A stretch of DNA of 64,000 bases, from the NCBI GenBank assembly GCA_013076295.1, contig RQOL01000817.1, positions 1 through 64,000 of the forward strand, given 5' to 3'. The position numbers and the translations under genes were made by a program. Position 1 is the first letter of the stretch. The number at the start of each line of letters is the position of its first letter. The notes beneath the pieces are model-generated. The model saw nothing but the letters and a program-made list of their open reading frames with translations. It was not told where the DNA came from and did no database searches. Positions 45,978-56,000 of this stretch are shown one piece after another. Origin of the DNA: Sanderia malayensis (Eukaryota > Cnidaria > Scyphozoa > Semaeostomeae > Pelagiidae).

Positions 45978-47231
45978 ATGGGTAAGCGCAAGAGACAGAG
46001 TAGAAAGAAACTAGCCAGGGGGCGCTCGCGTTCGCTCGCTTCCCGGAGGGGGGCAAGTGAAAAAAACTTAATTTGGTTGGCGCACTTCGTGCGCTGCATT
46101 CGCTTGCGCTCATGCCTCTTTGAACCCCACGTACAATGGGTTAGCTCGCTGCGCTCGCCTGTGGCTGGCGCACTTCGTGCGCTGCATTCGCTAACGCTCA
46201 TGCCTCTTTGAACCCCACTTACAACGGGTTAGCTCGCTGCGCTCGCCTGTGGTTGGCACACTTCGTGCGCTGCATTCGCTTACGCTCATGCCTCTTTGAA
46301 CCCCACTTATAATGGGTTAGCTCGCTGCGCTCGCCTGTGGTTGGCGCACTTCGTGCGCTGCATTCGCTAACGCTCATGCCTCTTTGAACCCCACTTACAA
46401 TGGGTTAGCTCGCTGCGCTCGCCTGTGGTTGGCGCACTTCGTGCGCTGCATTCGCTAACGCTCATGCCCCTTTCAACCCCACTTGCAATGGGTTAGCTCC
46501 CTACGCTCGCCTGATAATCCCTTATCATAATTCGTTGATTAAAACTTTGGGCTTGTTTACATTAGGCCTACCACGTGGGTCGGGCAAAAAGAACCAATCA
46601 ACTTGCAGCAAACAGCGAAACGCGTCACGTGAACAGCGAACGCTTTGTTCGAATTTGGAGTTCGCGACGCGAATTTGGAATTTTCGCCACCGTAAACCGT
46701 AGTTTTTTCGTGATAGCACAATTAGCAGAATAATTAATGGAATAATTCAATAATTAGGGAGAAAATCGAAAAACAAAATCCATTACCCTGGTTAAATTAA
46801 GAAACTAAACATTCAGTGTGAAGTTCATCGCCATATACCCACATACAAAAAAGCCTTTGTGATTACACGGTTCGCCGTTTCGTCCCATTGTTTTTGGGCG
46901 TTCGACCTATTGTTTCGGGTCGAATCTATTGTTTTTGGCAAGGAAAATGCGTCATCACGTGACATCGCAGAATAGTAATATTAGACAGCGCACTAAGAGA
47001 ATTAGGGGTAAAGGTCTTTTTAAAAACATACAAAATTGGGTTGTGAAAACAGCTATTGCAGCAACACCACTACCAGGGTTACAGCGAGAGCTGAAGCCAA
47101 CAATGTGGAAAAAGGGTTGGAAAAAACCAAAACCCCTACAGTTCATCCCTAGAGAATTTTGGAGAGCTGCCGGAGTACCGAAAAAACAACGCGATAAGTG
47201 GGCATATGCAGATGAAGAATTTAAGAAATAG
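45978..47231 (+). pseudogene. Basic virion-like protein ORF split by repeat insertion
   Basis: A start MGKRKRQSRKK at 45978-46010 runs straight into a GC-rich repeat. After the repeat ends at about 46985 the downstream frame continues with QRTKRIRGKGLFKN and ends at 47231. Both pieces are strongly basic and the frame after the repeat lacks its own Met near that point, so I infer one gene interrupted by about 0.97 kb. IRGKG matches the (M/I/L)-x-G-x|G adenovirus-type protease site. Function, probably a virion core or minor capsid protein, is inferred. Confidence 0.4.
46010..46985. repeat. Composite repeat: 88-bp GC-rich array plus partial 0.7-kb family
   Basis: 46073-46510 is about five copies of an 88-bp unit (CGCTGCATTCGCT at 46093, 46181, 46269, 46357 and 46445) with GAACCCCACTTACAA and GTTAGCTCGCTGCGC. 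It is followed by the 3' part of the 0.7-kb family, with the triple CTATTGTTT segment near 46880-46940, ending GTAATATTAGAC. Confidence 0.8.
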
Positions 47232-47279
47232 ATTATAAAAGAAGGAAGAACGCTACAATTTAATAGCTATAATATAATC

Positions 47280-47744
47280 ATGGCTAGTATAGCAGCAAGT
47301 GTTGTAGCATCAATGCTGATAGACGATATGTTGAAGGATGACGGTGGAGTTGAAGCGACTAAACTAATGACGGGTGAAGGAAAGTATAAAAGGGATAGAA
47401 TACGAAAACGTGAAAGGAGAGGAGAGAGGAAATCAACAAACATGGGTTCCGCAATAGCTCGTGTAGCAGCTAGGCAAGGTATTAAACAAGCTGTAAGACA
47501 GGGTGGAAGAGCGATAGCAAAACGAGTTAGTAAACAAGCTGTTAAGAAGATGGCATTGAGAGGTGCTAAGAAAGCTGCAAAAGGTGGAGCAATCGTTGCA
47601 GCTGGATATGGTTTAGACACAGCTATGAGGAAAATGCAAGGCGGCCGAAAGCGGAGGATGCGAAGGAAGCTGGTTCGAAAGAAGCATATGAAAGGTAGAC
47701 AAAGTGGGACTAGATCTATAAAAATAGCAAGAGTAAGAACCTAA
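47280..47744 (+). CDS. Very basic Ala-rich protein with protease-type cleavage motifs
   Basis: 154 residues. The N-terminus is hydrophobic/acidic (1-22), followed by Arg/Lys-rich blocks (36-52, 60-95), a Gly/Ala-rich segment (GGAIVAAGYGL, 102-112) and a strongly basic tail. Two sites match adenovirus-type protease consensus: MTGE|G (30-34) and MQGG|R (119-123). That pattern is seen in core and minor capsid proteins of adenoviruses and Polinton/adintovirus-like elements. No capsid, polymerase or integrase gene is visible beside it, so the assignment is tentative. Confidence 0.5.
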   Translation: MASIAASVVASMLIDDMLKDDGGVEATKLMTGEGKYKRDRIRKRERRGERKSTNMGSAIARVAARQGIKQAVRQGGRAIAKRVSKQAVKKMALRGAKKAAKGGAIVAAGYGLDTAMRKMQGGRKRRMRRKLVRKKHMKGRQSGTRSIKIARVRT

Positions 47745-47850
47745 CATTTTTAAATGAACAAAATTGAAAGAAATAGATGAACAAATCTCAGACAAAAAGC
47801 TCATTTCCAATAAGAAGTTCATGGAGATAGGAGCTCGAGAATAATTCATA

Positions 47851-47934
47851 ATGAATCAAGTATACAGAATTAATGTTGATGAAGTAGAAAGAAAGATGTT
47901 GCATTCTATTTCAAAGTCAGAAGGTGAAGTTTAA
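47851..47934 (+). CDS. Short ORF before the Fic gene
   Basis: 27 residues starting MNQVYRINVDEVERKML, ending 9 nt before the next ATG. Tight spacing fits the compact cluster. No family recognised; may be chance. Confidence 0.3.
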   Translation: MNQVYRINVDEVERKMLHSISKSEGEV

Positions 47935-47943
47935 TGTATAAAC

Positions 47944-48384
47944 ATGACAAATTTAGAGGATGCAAGAGAGGTTGTGCTTGGTAGAAATTACATTACTCGA
48001 TTTACAATCGACACTGACATGGTAAAAGAAACACATGAATTTATTTTACCTGAATATCATGGTAAATTTGCAAATAGTGTAAGATGTGCACGCATGAGTG
48101 AAACAGAGATAATAGAATATTGTAAACCTGATCAGATAGAAATTTTATTAAACCAATTAATAAAGAGGCAGCATTACTATAATCCAATAGAATTTACAGC
48201 ATTGTTATTATGGATTCACCCTTTTCCTGATGGAAATGGAAGGTTGGCGAAGTTGCTGTATTATTATTTAACTGGAGATTTAATAGAGTGGAATCAGGAT
48301 AAATTTTTAAGTGATATGATTAAAATTCAAGCAGAAATTGTAGAAGAATTTACCTCAAACACTTTCGAAAGAAAGTTCTATTAG
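47944..48384 (+). CDS. Fic-domain protein
   Basis: 146 residues. The Fic core HPFPDGNGRLAK is complete at 92-103, with the catalytic His92. An upstream flap-like segment (EFILPEYHGKFANSVR, 32-47) and helices on both sides fit a minimal Fic fold. By family it would transfer AMP or a related nucleotide group to a protein hydroxyl; the target is unknown. No inhibitory helix motif was noticed. The last codons overlap a Copia insertion: the stop was at the same place before insertion, and the present frame ends one residue later. Confidence 0.8.
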   Translation: MTNLEDAREVVLGRNYITRFTIDTDMVKETHEFILPEYHGKFANSVRCARMSETEIIEYCKPDQIEILLNQLIKRQHYYNPIEFTALLLWIHPFPDGNGRLAKLLYYYLTGDLIEWNQDKFLSDMIKIQAEIVEEFTSNTFERKFY

Positions 48385-48581
48385 CAGAGTGTATTCAAGA
48401 TATAACAAAATGTATATCCAATCATCAAATATATGTATAAACAGTACAGCCAGCAATAAGCGAACGAACGAATAATGAAAGTAGAAGAGATAAAATTATA
48501 TTCAGAGCATTGTGTAATATAAGCATGGTCACAGCATGATAATGTCAATCAAAGTGATACGAGTCACAATAATGTCCAACA
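48379..48581 (-). repeat. Copia 3' LTR
   Basis: Same sequence as 52757-52959; inner edge next to the polypurine tract. Confidence 0.9.
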
Positions 48582-48590
48582 CTCCCACTT
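48582..48590 (-). promoter_or_regulatory. Copia polypurine tract
   Basis: On the minus strand AAGTGGGAG directly precedes the 3' LTR; it is the usual plus-strand primer position. Confidence 0.75.
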
Positions 48591-48643
48591 GACGAGTATT
48601 ACTTGAATAAAAATTTAAACTACGCAGCAGCAAATAGGAAAAG

Positions 48644-51600
48644 TTAAAGTAATTGTTCAACTCCAATCAATGATCGCATTTCTTCGAACTTTGGTCTGGG
48701 TAATGGCTTTGTCATGATATCGGCGATCATTTTCTCAGTAGGACAATATATTAGTTGAATCTCTTTGTTGTCTACAACATCTCTCACGTAGTGATACTTG
48801 ATGTCTATGTGCTTGGTTCTACTGTGACTGTTGGGGTTTCTTGACAGAGCTATTGCTCCTTGGTTATCTTCATATAGTTGTGTAGCTTGATCTTGATTTA
48901 TGTCCAAGCTCCCCAGCAATCTTCTTAACCAAATTGCTTCTTGCGTTGCCGCACACAGGGCAACATACTCGGCTTCAGTTGATGAAAGGGCGACTACCGG
49001 TTGCCTCTTTGATTTCCACGATATGGTAGCCTTTCCTAATCTAAATACGTATCCGGATGTGGACTTTCTGGTATTTACATCACCTGCCCAATCAGCGTCC
49101 GAATATCCTTGAAGCTTAAATTCTCCACCTTCAAAACGTAATCCATAATCCAACGTCCCTTGGATGTAGCGCAGTACTCGCTTCACTCCTTTTACATGTT
49201 GTTGTCCAGGATTACTCATAAATTGACTTAGAATTCCAACTGCGTCTGATAAGTCTGGTCGTGTAGCGATCGAGGCGTATGTGAGAGATCCTATCATTGC
49301 TTGATACTCTCTCTTGTCAGCTACTTCATCATCATTTGTTAGTTTCATAAACTTTGCATTAGGATCCATAGGAGTTGATATCGGCTTGCAATCCTGCATT
49401 TGAAATCTCTTTAGCACATTCTTCAAATACATGTTTTGATTGATTGTAAGGACTCGATTTCTTCTATCTCTTTTGATAGACATCCCAAGGCAATAATTGA
49501 TCTCCCCAAGATCATCCATTTCAAACCGTTTCTTCAATTCGACCTTTTCTGCTGAAAGCAAACCACCATTATTTGACGCTATTATCATGTCGTGTACATA
49601 AACAGCTACAATAACCAATTGCTTCATGCCGTTTTTAATGTCACTCTTGCAGTAGACACATGGATCAGCAGGATTTTGTACATATCCAGATTCCTTCAGA
49701 TACTTATCAAAGGTGATATTCCAACACCTTGCAGATTGTTTCAAACCGTACAGGCTCTTCTGTAGTTTGCATACCAAATGTGGTTTCTCTTCATCTTCAT
49801 AACCTTCAGGTTGCTTCATGTATATATCATTTGTCAGGTAGCCATTCAAAAATGCAGTTTTGACATCCATTTGGTGAATATCCATGTCAAATTTGTTTGC
49901 AATTGCCAAGACTGAACGTATTGAATTGTATTTAGCTACCGGTGCAAAGATTTCATCGTAATCTTCACCTTCTTCTTGAGTATATCCTTGAGCAACCAAA
50001 CGACTTTTGTATCTGCTGATACTTCCATCGGCATTATGCTTTATTTTGAACAACCATTTAGAGCCAACAAGATTTTTTCCTTCAGGTAGTTCGACCAGCT
50101 TCCATGTATCATTCTTCATTAATGATTTATATTCACTATCAAGTGCTTCTCTCCAAAATGTAGCATCACTACCTTGTAATGCTTCAGCAATACTTCGAGG
50201 TTCATCATGGTTTGAAACTGCTATTGATGCATAATTCCACCAATCTCCCGTTATTATGCCATATCTCTCTGGAGGTTGTCGGACTCTCTGAGATTGCCTT
50301 TGTGAGAGTTCAATCTCTCTTTCTTCTTGTTGCTCTTGATTTCTGAATTCAATGTTTGTTGCTTCAACAATGTTATGACCCATTTCCATAGTAACTTCAC
50401 CTCCCTTGTCATCAGGAAGTAGTTGATATGAAATATCTTCCATCTTCAGTGAATCATCACCAAATGAATTCTCCATAAAGATGACATCTCGACTTCTAAT
50501 CATCTTTCTTGTTTCAGGATCAAACAGTTTGTATCCTTTACTTCCAGTCGGATATCCAACAAAAATACATTTCCTTGATTTCTTGTCAAATTTACTCCTC
50601 TTCTCATCAGGTATATGTACCATTGCATTGCAACCAAATACTCTAAGATGCTTTACGCTTGGCTTCTCCTTGAGCCAGCTTTCATATGGAGTCTTCTCCT
50701 TCAGGGCAGATGTTGGGCAACGATTTCTAATATAGACTGCTGTAGAGACTGCCTCAGCCCAAAACATCATTGGAAGCTTTGCATGATGCATGATAGATCT
50801 CACTGTCTCCATGATTGTTCTATTCATGCGCTCGGCAACTCCATTTTGCTGTGGCGTGTAGGGAATTGTATCTTCTCGTAGTATTCCTCTTTCTTTGCAA
50901 TACTTCTCAAAATCATCAGATTTGTACTCCCCACCATTATCAGCTCTTAATTTCTTTACTCTTCGTCCAGTCAGATTCTCATTCAATGCAACAAACTCTT
51001 TAAATTTCTGTAAAACTTCGCTTTTATTCTTCATCATATAGACGGTTGTGAAACGTGAGAAATCGTCTATAAAAGTAACAAAATACTTTGAGCCTCCCAC
51101 TGAATGTTCATTCATTGGTCCACAAACGTCACTGTGGATAAGCTCCAAAGGTTGTGTACATCGATGTGAGCTTTTCTTGGGAAATGGAGAACGATTTTGC
51201 TTTCCAAATGCACATGATTCGCATTCTTTATTCATTTCTGTTTTCCCTTTATGTTCCATTCCATCAACCATAGATTTATCACTCAACATCTTCAGGTTGT
51301 CATATCCCAAGTGTCCAAAGCGGTTGTGCCATAAAGACAAATCATCAGTTGCTTTAGTTGATGCATAACAGCAGGTATTTTCAGGTTCTAAATTCAGTTT
51401 ATATAGTTTTCCATGTTTGTGTCCAATATTGTAGACATTGTCATTGATGACAACTTTACATGACTGGCCCTTAAATTGTACCTCCACGCCCTTCTCTGTC
51501 ATGGATGGCAGAGATAATAACTTGTTCCGTATCTTGGGTACATAGAGAACGCTCTTTAATGACATATTCAACTTTTCATTTCCATCATGAACCAACAATG

Positions 51601-52303
51601 ATACGGTTCCTTTTCCGTAAGCATGCAGGACGGTGTTGTCAGCATTTCTTACTTGTAGCGGTTTCTTGAACGCCACATAATCTGTCATCTGTTTCTTGTC
51701 AGACGTCATGTGCTGTGTTGCACCCGAATCAATCCACCAATTGTCTTTCCCGGTTGGAACGTCACCAGCTGTCAACGCGATTTCCTCAGCCTGTGGTATT
51801 TCAATTTCGCTCGACAACGACTTCGACTTTGACTCTTCTATTGTTGTCGCAATATTGGCTGATGCATGTCCTGACTTCCCTTTCAAATCAGATTTCTTTT
51901 TGTAACAATTTCTTGCGAAATGCCCAGGCTTCTTGCAATAGTGGCACATGAATGTTCTTCCATTACTTGAATTCCCTTTATCAGTGCCTCTCTTGATAAA
52001 CAATGCATTATCTTCAATTTTGTTCTTCATGTCTGGAACATTTGTCGTCCCACTTCCGCATTGTTCCTCGCCATGTAATTTCTCAAACTCATGGATCAGC
52101 CTATCTCTCACATAATCCCATGTGAGTTTGTCCTCAGCAATCGTCTCCAAGGCTGTAATTAAGTAGTTGTATTCTTCTGGCAAACTGCTTATTAAAATGA
52201 TGACCAAATCTTTCTCAACTATAGCATCGTCAACAGCTTCCAAATGTTCAGCCAATGTCTTTAAGTAATTAACATGGTCGATCATTTTTGCACCCTTCGC
52301 CAT
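48644..52303 (-). CDS. Copia Gag C-terminus and Pol polyprotein
   Basis: 1219 residues. A zinc knuckle CHYCKKPGHFARNC (120-133), aspartic protease WWIDSGATQHM (around 190-199), integrase with the zinc-binding and D,D,E region (LIHSDVCGPM, FIDDFSR, RADNGGEY, QNGVAERMNR), reverse transcriptase, and RNase H (SSTEAEYVALCAAT). The order protease-integrase-RT is Copia-type. The RT catalytic box reads YVHD at about residue 904 where the family has YVDD, so one metal-binding Asp is replaced by His. The first part of Gag is in another frame (52282-52641). Confidence 0.92.
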   Translation of the reverse strand: MAKGAKMIDHVNYLKTLAEHLEAVDDAIVEKDLVIILISSLPEEYNYLITALETIAEDKLTWDYVRDRLIHEFEKLHGEEQCGSGTTNVPDMKNKIEDNALFIKRGTDKGNSSNGRTFMCHYCKKPGHFARNCYKKKSDLKGKSGHASANIATTIEESKSKSLSSEIEIPQAEEIALTAGDVPTGKDNWWIDSGATQHMTSDKKQMTDYVAFKKPLQVRNADNTVLHAYGKGTVSLLVHDGNEKLNMSLKSVLYVPKIRNKLLSLPSMTEKGVEVQFKGQSCKVVINDNVYNIGHKHGKLYKLNLEPENTCCYASTKATDDLSLWHNRFGHLGYDNLKMLSDKSMVDGMEHKGKTEMNKECESCAFGKQNRSPFPKKSSHRCTQPLELIHSDVCGPMNEHSVGGSKYFVTFIDDFSRFTTVYMMKNKSEVLQKFKEFVALNENLTGRRVKKLRADNGGEYKSDDFEKYCKERGILREDTIPYTPQQNGVAERMNRTIMETVRSIMHHAKLPMMFWAEAVSTAVYIRNRCPTSALKEKTPYESWLKEKPSVKHLRVFGCNAMVHIPDEKRSKFDKKSRKCIFVGYPTGSKGYKLFDPETRKMIRSRDVIFMENSFGDDSLKMEDISYQLLPDDKGGEVTMEMGHNIVEATNIEFRNQEQQEEREIELSQRQSQRVRQPPERYGIITGDWWNYASIAVSNHDEPRSIAEALQGSDATFWREALDSEYKSLMKNDTWKLVELPEGKNLVGSKWLFKIKHNADGSISRYKSRLVAQGYTQEEGEDYDEIFAPVAKYNSIRSVLAIANKFDMDIHQMDVKTAFLNGYLTNDIYMKQPEGYEDEEKPHLVCKLQKSLYGLKQSARCWNITFDKYLKESGYVQNPADPCVYCKSDIKNGMKQLVIVAVYVHDMIIASNNGGLLSAEKVELKKRFEMDDLGEINYCLGMSIKRDRRNRVLTINQNMYLKNVLKRFQMQDCKPISTPMDPNAKFMKLTNDDEVADKREYQAMIGSLTYASIATRPDLSDAVGILSQFMSNPGQQHVKGVKRVLRYIQGTLDYGLRFEGGEFKLQGYSDADWAGDVNTRKSTSGYVFRLGKATISWKSKRQPVVALSSTEAEYVALCAATQEAIWLRRLLGSLDINQDQATQLYEDNQGAIALSRNPNSHSRTKHIDIKYHYVRDVVDNKEIQLIYCPTEKMIADIMTKPLPRPKFEEMRSLIGVEQLL

Positions 52304-52641
52304 TTTGGCTGGATACAGTTTTCTTCGATAGAATATCTTAGAGTTTTTTGCTCAAAGTGTTTTTGTAGATTGTCCCATGCCTCCTTGGACGACGTAGCAG
52401 ATCTCACGTATATTTGCAGTGATGTATCAACAGACAAGCACACAGTAGCGAGGGCAATGTTTTCCCTTTTTCGAAAAATTCTTTGCTGATCGGCTGTAGC
52501 TCCACTTCTCAGAACTTCAGTACCTTGTACGATCTCCCATAAATCTTTAGCTATCAAATGCATCTTCAATTGAAATTTCCAGCTATGGAAATTTTCTCCA
52601 CGCAACTTTTCAATTTTGAAACAACTTTCTTCAGTAGCCAT
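52282..52641 (-). CDS. Copia Gag N-terminal part
   Basis: 119 residues starting MATEESCFKIEKLRGENFHSW-type Copia Gag. It overlaps the Pol frame by 22 bp and similarity switches frame near 52335, consistent with a one-base deletion. A programmed shift is possible, but Copia elements of this kind usually have one gag-pol frame. Confidence 0.8.
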   Translation of the reverse strand: MATEESCFKIEKLRGENFHSWKFQLKMHLIAKDLWEIVQGTEVLRSGATADQQRIFRKRENIALATVCLSVDTSLQIYVRSATSSKEAWDNLQKHFEQKTLRYSIEENCIQPKWRRVQK

Positions 52642-52742
52642 TTTTTCCAGCTAACTTTCGTTGAACGCAAATGCACGAGGCAAATCAGAAGTCGAACATA
52701 AACAAATAGATTATTAATCCTTACCCTGGCAAAACTAGCACT

Positions 52743-52756
52743 CTGGGCCCATAACC
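52743..52756 (-). promoter_or_regulatory. Copia primer-binding site (initiator tRNA-Met half-molecule type)
   Basis: On the minus strand GGTTATGGGCCCAG starts directly after the 5' LTR. It is complementary to the anticodon arm of eukaryotic initiator tRNA-Met, the unusual internal priming used by Drosophila copia. Confidence 0.8.
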
Positions 52757-52959
52757 TATTAGCAGAGTGTATTCAAGATATAACAAAATGTATATCCAAT
52801 CATCAAATATATGTATAAACAGTACAGCCAGCAATAAGCGAACGAACGAATAATGAAAGTAGAAGAGATAAAATTATATTCAGAGCATTGTGTAATATAA
52901 GCATGGTCACAGCATGATAATGTCAATCAAAGTGATACGAGTCACAATAATGTCCAACA
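52757..52959 (-). repeat. Copia 5' LTR
   Basis: 203 bp, matching 48379-48581. Starts TGTTGGAC on the minus strand at 52959. Confidence 0.9.
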
Positions 52960-52997
52960 AGTTCTAGAACATTCGAGCTTCGAATGCTAACAACACC

Positions 52998-53097
52998 NNN
53001 NNNNNNNNNNNNNNNNNNNNNNNNNNNNNNNNNNNNNNNNNNNNNNNNNNNNNNNNNNNNNNNNNNNNNNNNNNNNNNNNNNNNNNNNNNNNNNNNN
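52998..53097. other. Assembly gap (100 N)
   Basis: Exactly 100 N, a conventional placeholder. It lies between the virus-like cluster with its Copia insertion and the right Helitron arm. Confidence 1.
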
Positions 53098-56000
53098 ATC
53101 AAACAATAAATAATATATAATAGAGTCAGAAATATATTATAACTTCTAGCATGTAAATTTTGATACTAAATAGTGTTGTAATTTCATAGTGATTTATAGG
53201 GAAATGAAAGAAGTTTACTGAATGATCACCGCATTATTTAGTGTGAGAGTCAACCTTTAATTAATGTCCATTTATATCTACTTATGCCTTACCTGATTAT
53301 TATTCAACTTGACATACCCTCTTTATTTTTACACCAATTCACAGTTCACTCTAATCTATAGTCCTTGCCATTCTTACTTTAACTATGTGGCATTATTGCA
53401 ACATCGGAATTCACTCAACACAAGGTTGTTTCCATACGTCCAGAAGACCTCGATTTCATTTTTTCCATGGGGCCATCTTGATATTGTTGCCATAGTTTCA
53501 AAAGACAATAGCTTTGACTCGAGCACGCGAAAAACCTTTCAGATTTCGATCGCACCAATTTCAAGTAAGTGAAGAAATTTTCTAAATGACTTTTCAAAGC
53601 TAAAACATTTAAGAAAACAAAGGCAGATTAACTAAAAGAGCCTTAAAAGGAATTTATAGTTATTAACAAAAAGTTTACACTTATTGTGTACCAATTTTTA
53701 ACACTACTTACCTTTGTTTACTTCAGCATTTGTTAACCACACCTTACGCGCCCAATTGCAGATTTGTAAGTATCTTTCCTATCTTAACATTTTCAATCTT
53801 TGCCCTTCATATATTAATTCCCACAAATTCCATACTATCAGAATTTCGTAAATTCAGGAATACAACATTTTCTAATCTTCCATAAATCTCCTTCAGCAGC
53901 ATTTTCCATTTACCTTATACTTATTATACATGCATTTCAACATTTCATTTTAAGAACATTTCAACATGGCAAATGCAAAGCCAAAGGAAAATAATATTGT
54001 AATAACCCTTGGCAAAGAAACCAAAGTAATTATATTAAATACATTAATGTATTTATTAGTAAATTTCCCATCTTCATAACTGCTATCAACCATTATTCTT
54101 TGCATCCTCTTTTTCTCCTAGGAAATAACATATAGTAGTATATCTACACTAAATAAAAACTGTGCCGACCAATTCCAAACGTTTCAATTTAGTATTTGCC
54201 ACAGGGAGAAGAATCCCAACAAATGAAATTGTGTACGTACACCTTTTTACATTGTATTTCACATGTTTATGATGCACACTTATACAATGGCATTGCATCT
54301 TTTTACAAAATGTTAACAACCTTTAACATATCAATCTTATGTGTGTTAATTTACAGAACACAAAAAGAGGCTTTTATTAAAATTGGCAAAGGCCAACAAA
54401 AAAGAAAGCCCGGCAAGAAGGAGGGTGGGAAGGTGGTCGCCCAAAACCCTTCCCACCAACTTACGGCTGAGCAGGCCCAATTGGCATGTGGTGCCAAAAA
54501 TGTTAAAATCTCATATTTTAATATGTAGATATTGTATATAGTAATACAGTAAAAACCTGCATATAAGAACCTCCTATTTGCAACAACCTACCACCCAATA
54601 TTCCATTTTTCAATATATTTGTTCATAGTCATATTTACATGCTATTATCTTATAGTTTACCCATTGTTTTTCATTCTTCAAAACCAAAATAGCCTACAAA
54701 ATAAGATGGAGGATCTTATATGCGGGTTTTTACTGTTTGTAGATAGTTTGTAAGTGGTTTTTAGTTAAGTGTTAAATACTTATGTTGTTCCATAGTTTGT
54801 AATTATGTAGTTTTATAGTTTGTAGTTCTGTTGTTTGTAGCTTAGTGGCCTTTATCATGCATGAATTATTCATACTCATAATAATTTACCTTTTTTCGGC
54901 CTAGCAATCAATCTCACAATTTTCCAATATTCATGCATGGTCAATGCTTTTTCCTGTTTAAATAGTTCCAAATTGAGTTCATCGTAATATTCAGTTCCAT
55001 TCATATATTATTGTTCTAATTTTAAAACCCACATATTAATTAGACACTTACCACACAAAAAACCAAGTAGGGACATCCTTTCCTTTTTCTATCCAGCAAT
55101 AAGCAACAATAAAATTAAGTAAAACCATTAACCAAACACACAGTTTCAATAATTCAGAATACTTTCCAGGTTACAGCAATGACAACTCATTGCTTATATC
55201 AGGGTCAGCTAGCCCACCAAAACACAGAAGGAGAGCAGATTTCAATTATTCCTATGCAACTGCTCTGAATTTGCCTTTTTGTCTTATTTCATAGAAAAAC
55301 TAGAGTAACAAACTTACCCAAGCCTGCCATGCATGTTGACTATTTTTTATAAAAGGTTGCATGCTCTCTTCCAATATGTCGAAATTCTATAATTGATAGA
55401 TAACAATTAAAGTAAAACACACCATAACTCATTATTTTTTGTTTAATAGTGTTTGATTGAAAAAATTGACAAAGATCAAATTATATTATTACCATTTATC
55501 ATATTCCTCCGATTTGATCGGCTCTTTTCGTCGTCAACGCTATCTACCGAGGCTGAGGCTTCTTTTCCTTTACAATATAATAATAATAATTTCGCAAATA
55601 AAATTCTCGCACGTGAGAGATTGTTACAACGTTTCCTTTGTTTCATTTGCCTCTCTTCTTTTCCTTTGTCTTTTTCTTGCAGGGACAGACGAAACGTGCA
55701 CACGTGCCTTCCCCATGACGCAACCACTGAGAAATCTACAGTGCTGACGACGCTTACACTCCAGACGCTATCGGCCACTTGATGCATCGAAACCCTGCGG
55801 TCTCCCCTCTCGAAGTCTATCAACTTGCCCAATTGAACGATAATACATTGTTGAAAGAATATTAATATTGTTTAACCAACCGTAAATATTCAGTAAAATG
55901 AACATAACATAATATTTCAAACATTATAATGTTTCTTATCTTATATCCTATCTCTTTCAGCCCAACAAGTTTGTCACGTGCTAATCTTCTCCTTCCCACC

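Larger units (their letters stand above)
48379..52959 (-). mobile_element. Complete Ty1/Copia LTR retrotransposon
   Basis: Two 203-bp LTRs (48379-48581 and 52757-52959) that look identical or nearly so, 5'-TGTTGGAC ends on the minus strand, and a 5-bp target duplication AGTTC (48374-48378 and 52960-52964). A primer-binding site, polypurine tract and gag-pol are in order. It is inserted at the stop codon of the Fic ORF. High LTR similarity suggests a recent insertion. Confidence 0.93.

Noticed and set aside
46010..46510. CRISPR-like array
   Set aside because: The 88-bp units are direct tandem copies without unique spacers, and the genome is eukaryotic.
47613..47849. Minus-strand frames over the virus-like ORFs
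   Set aside because: Shadow frames of the basic ORF with no motif.
49007..51951. Plus-strand frames across the Copia element
   Set aside because: Antisense shadows of gag-pol.
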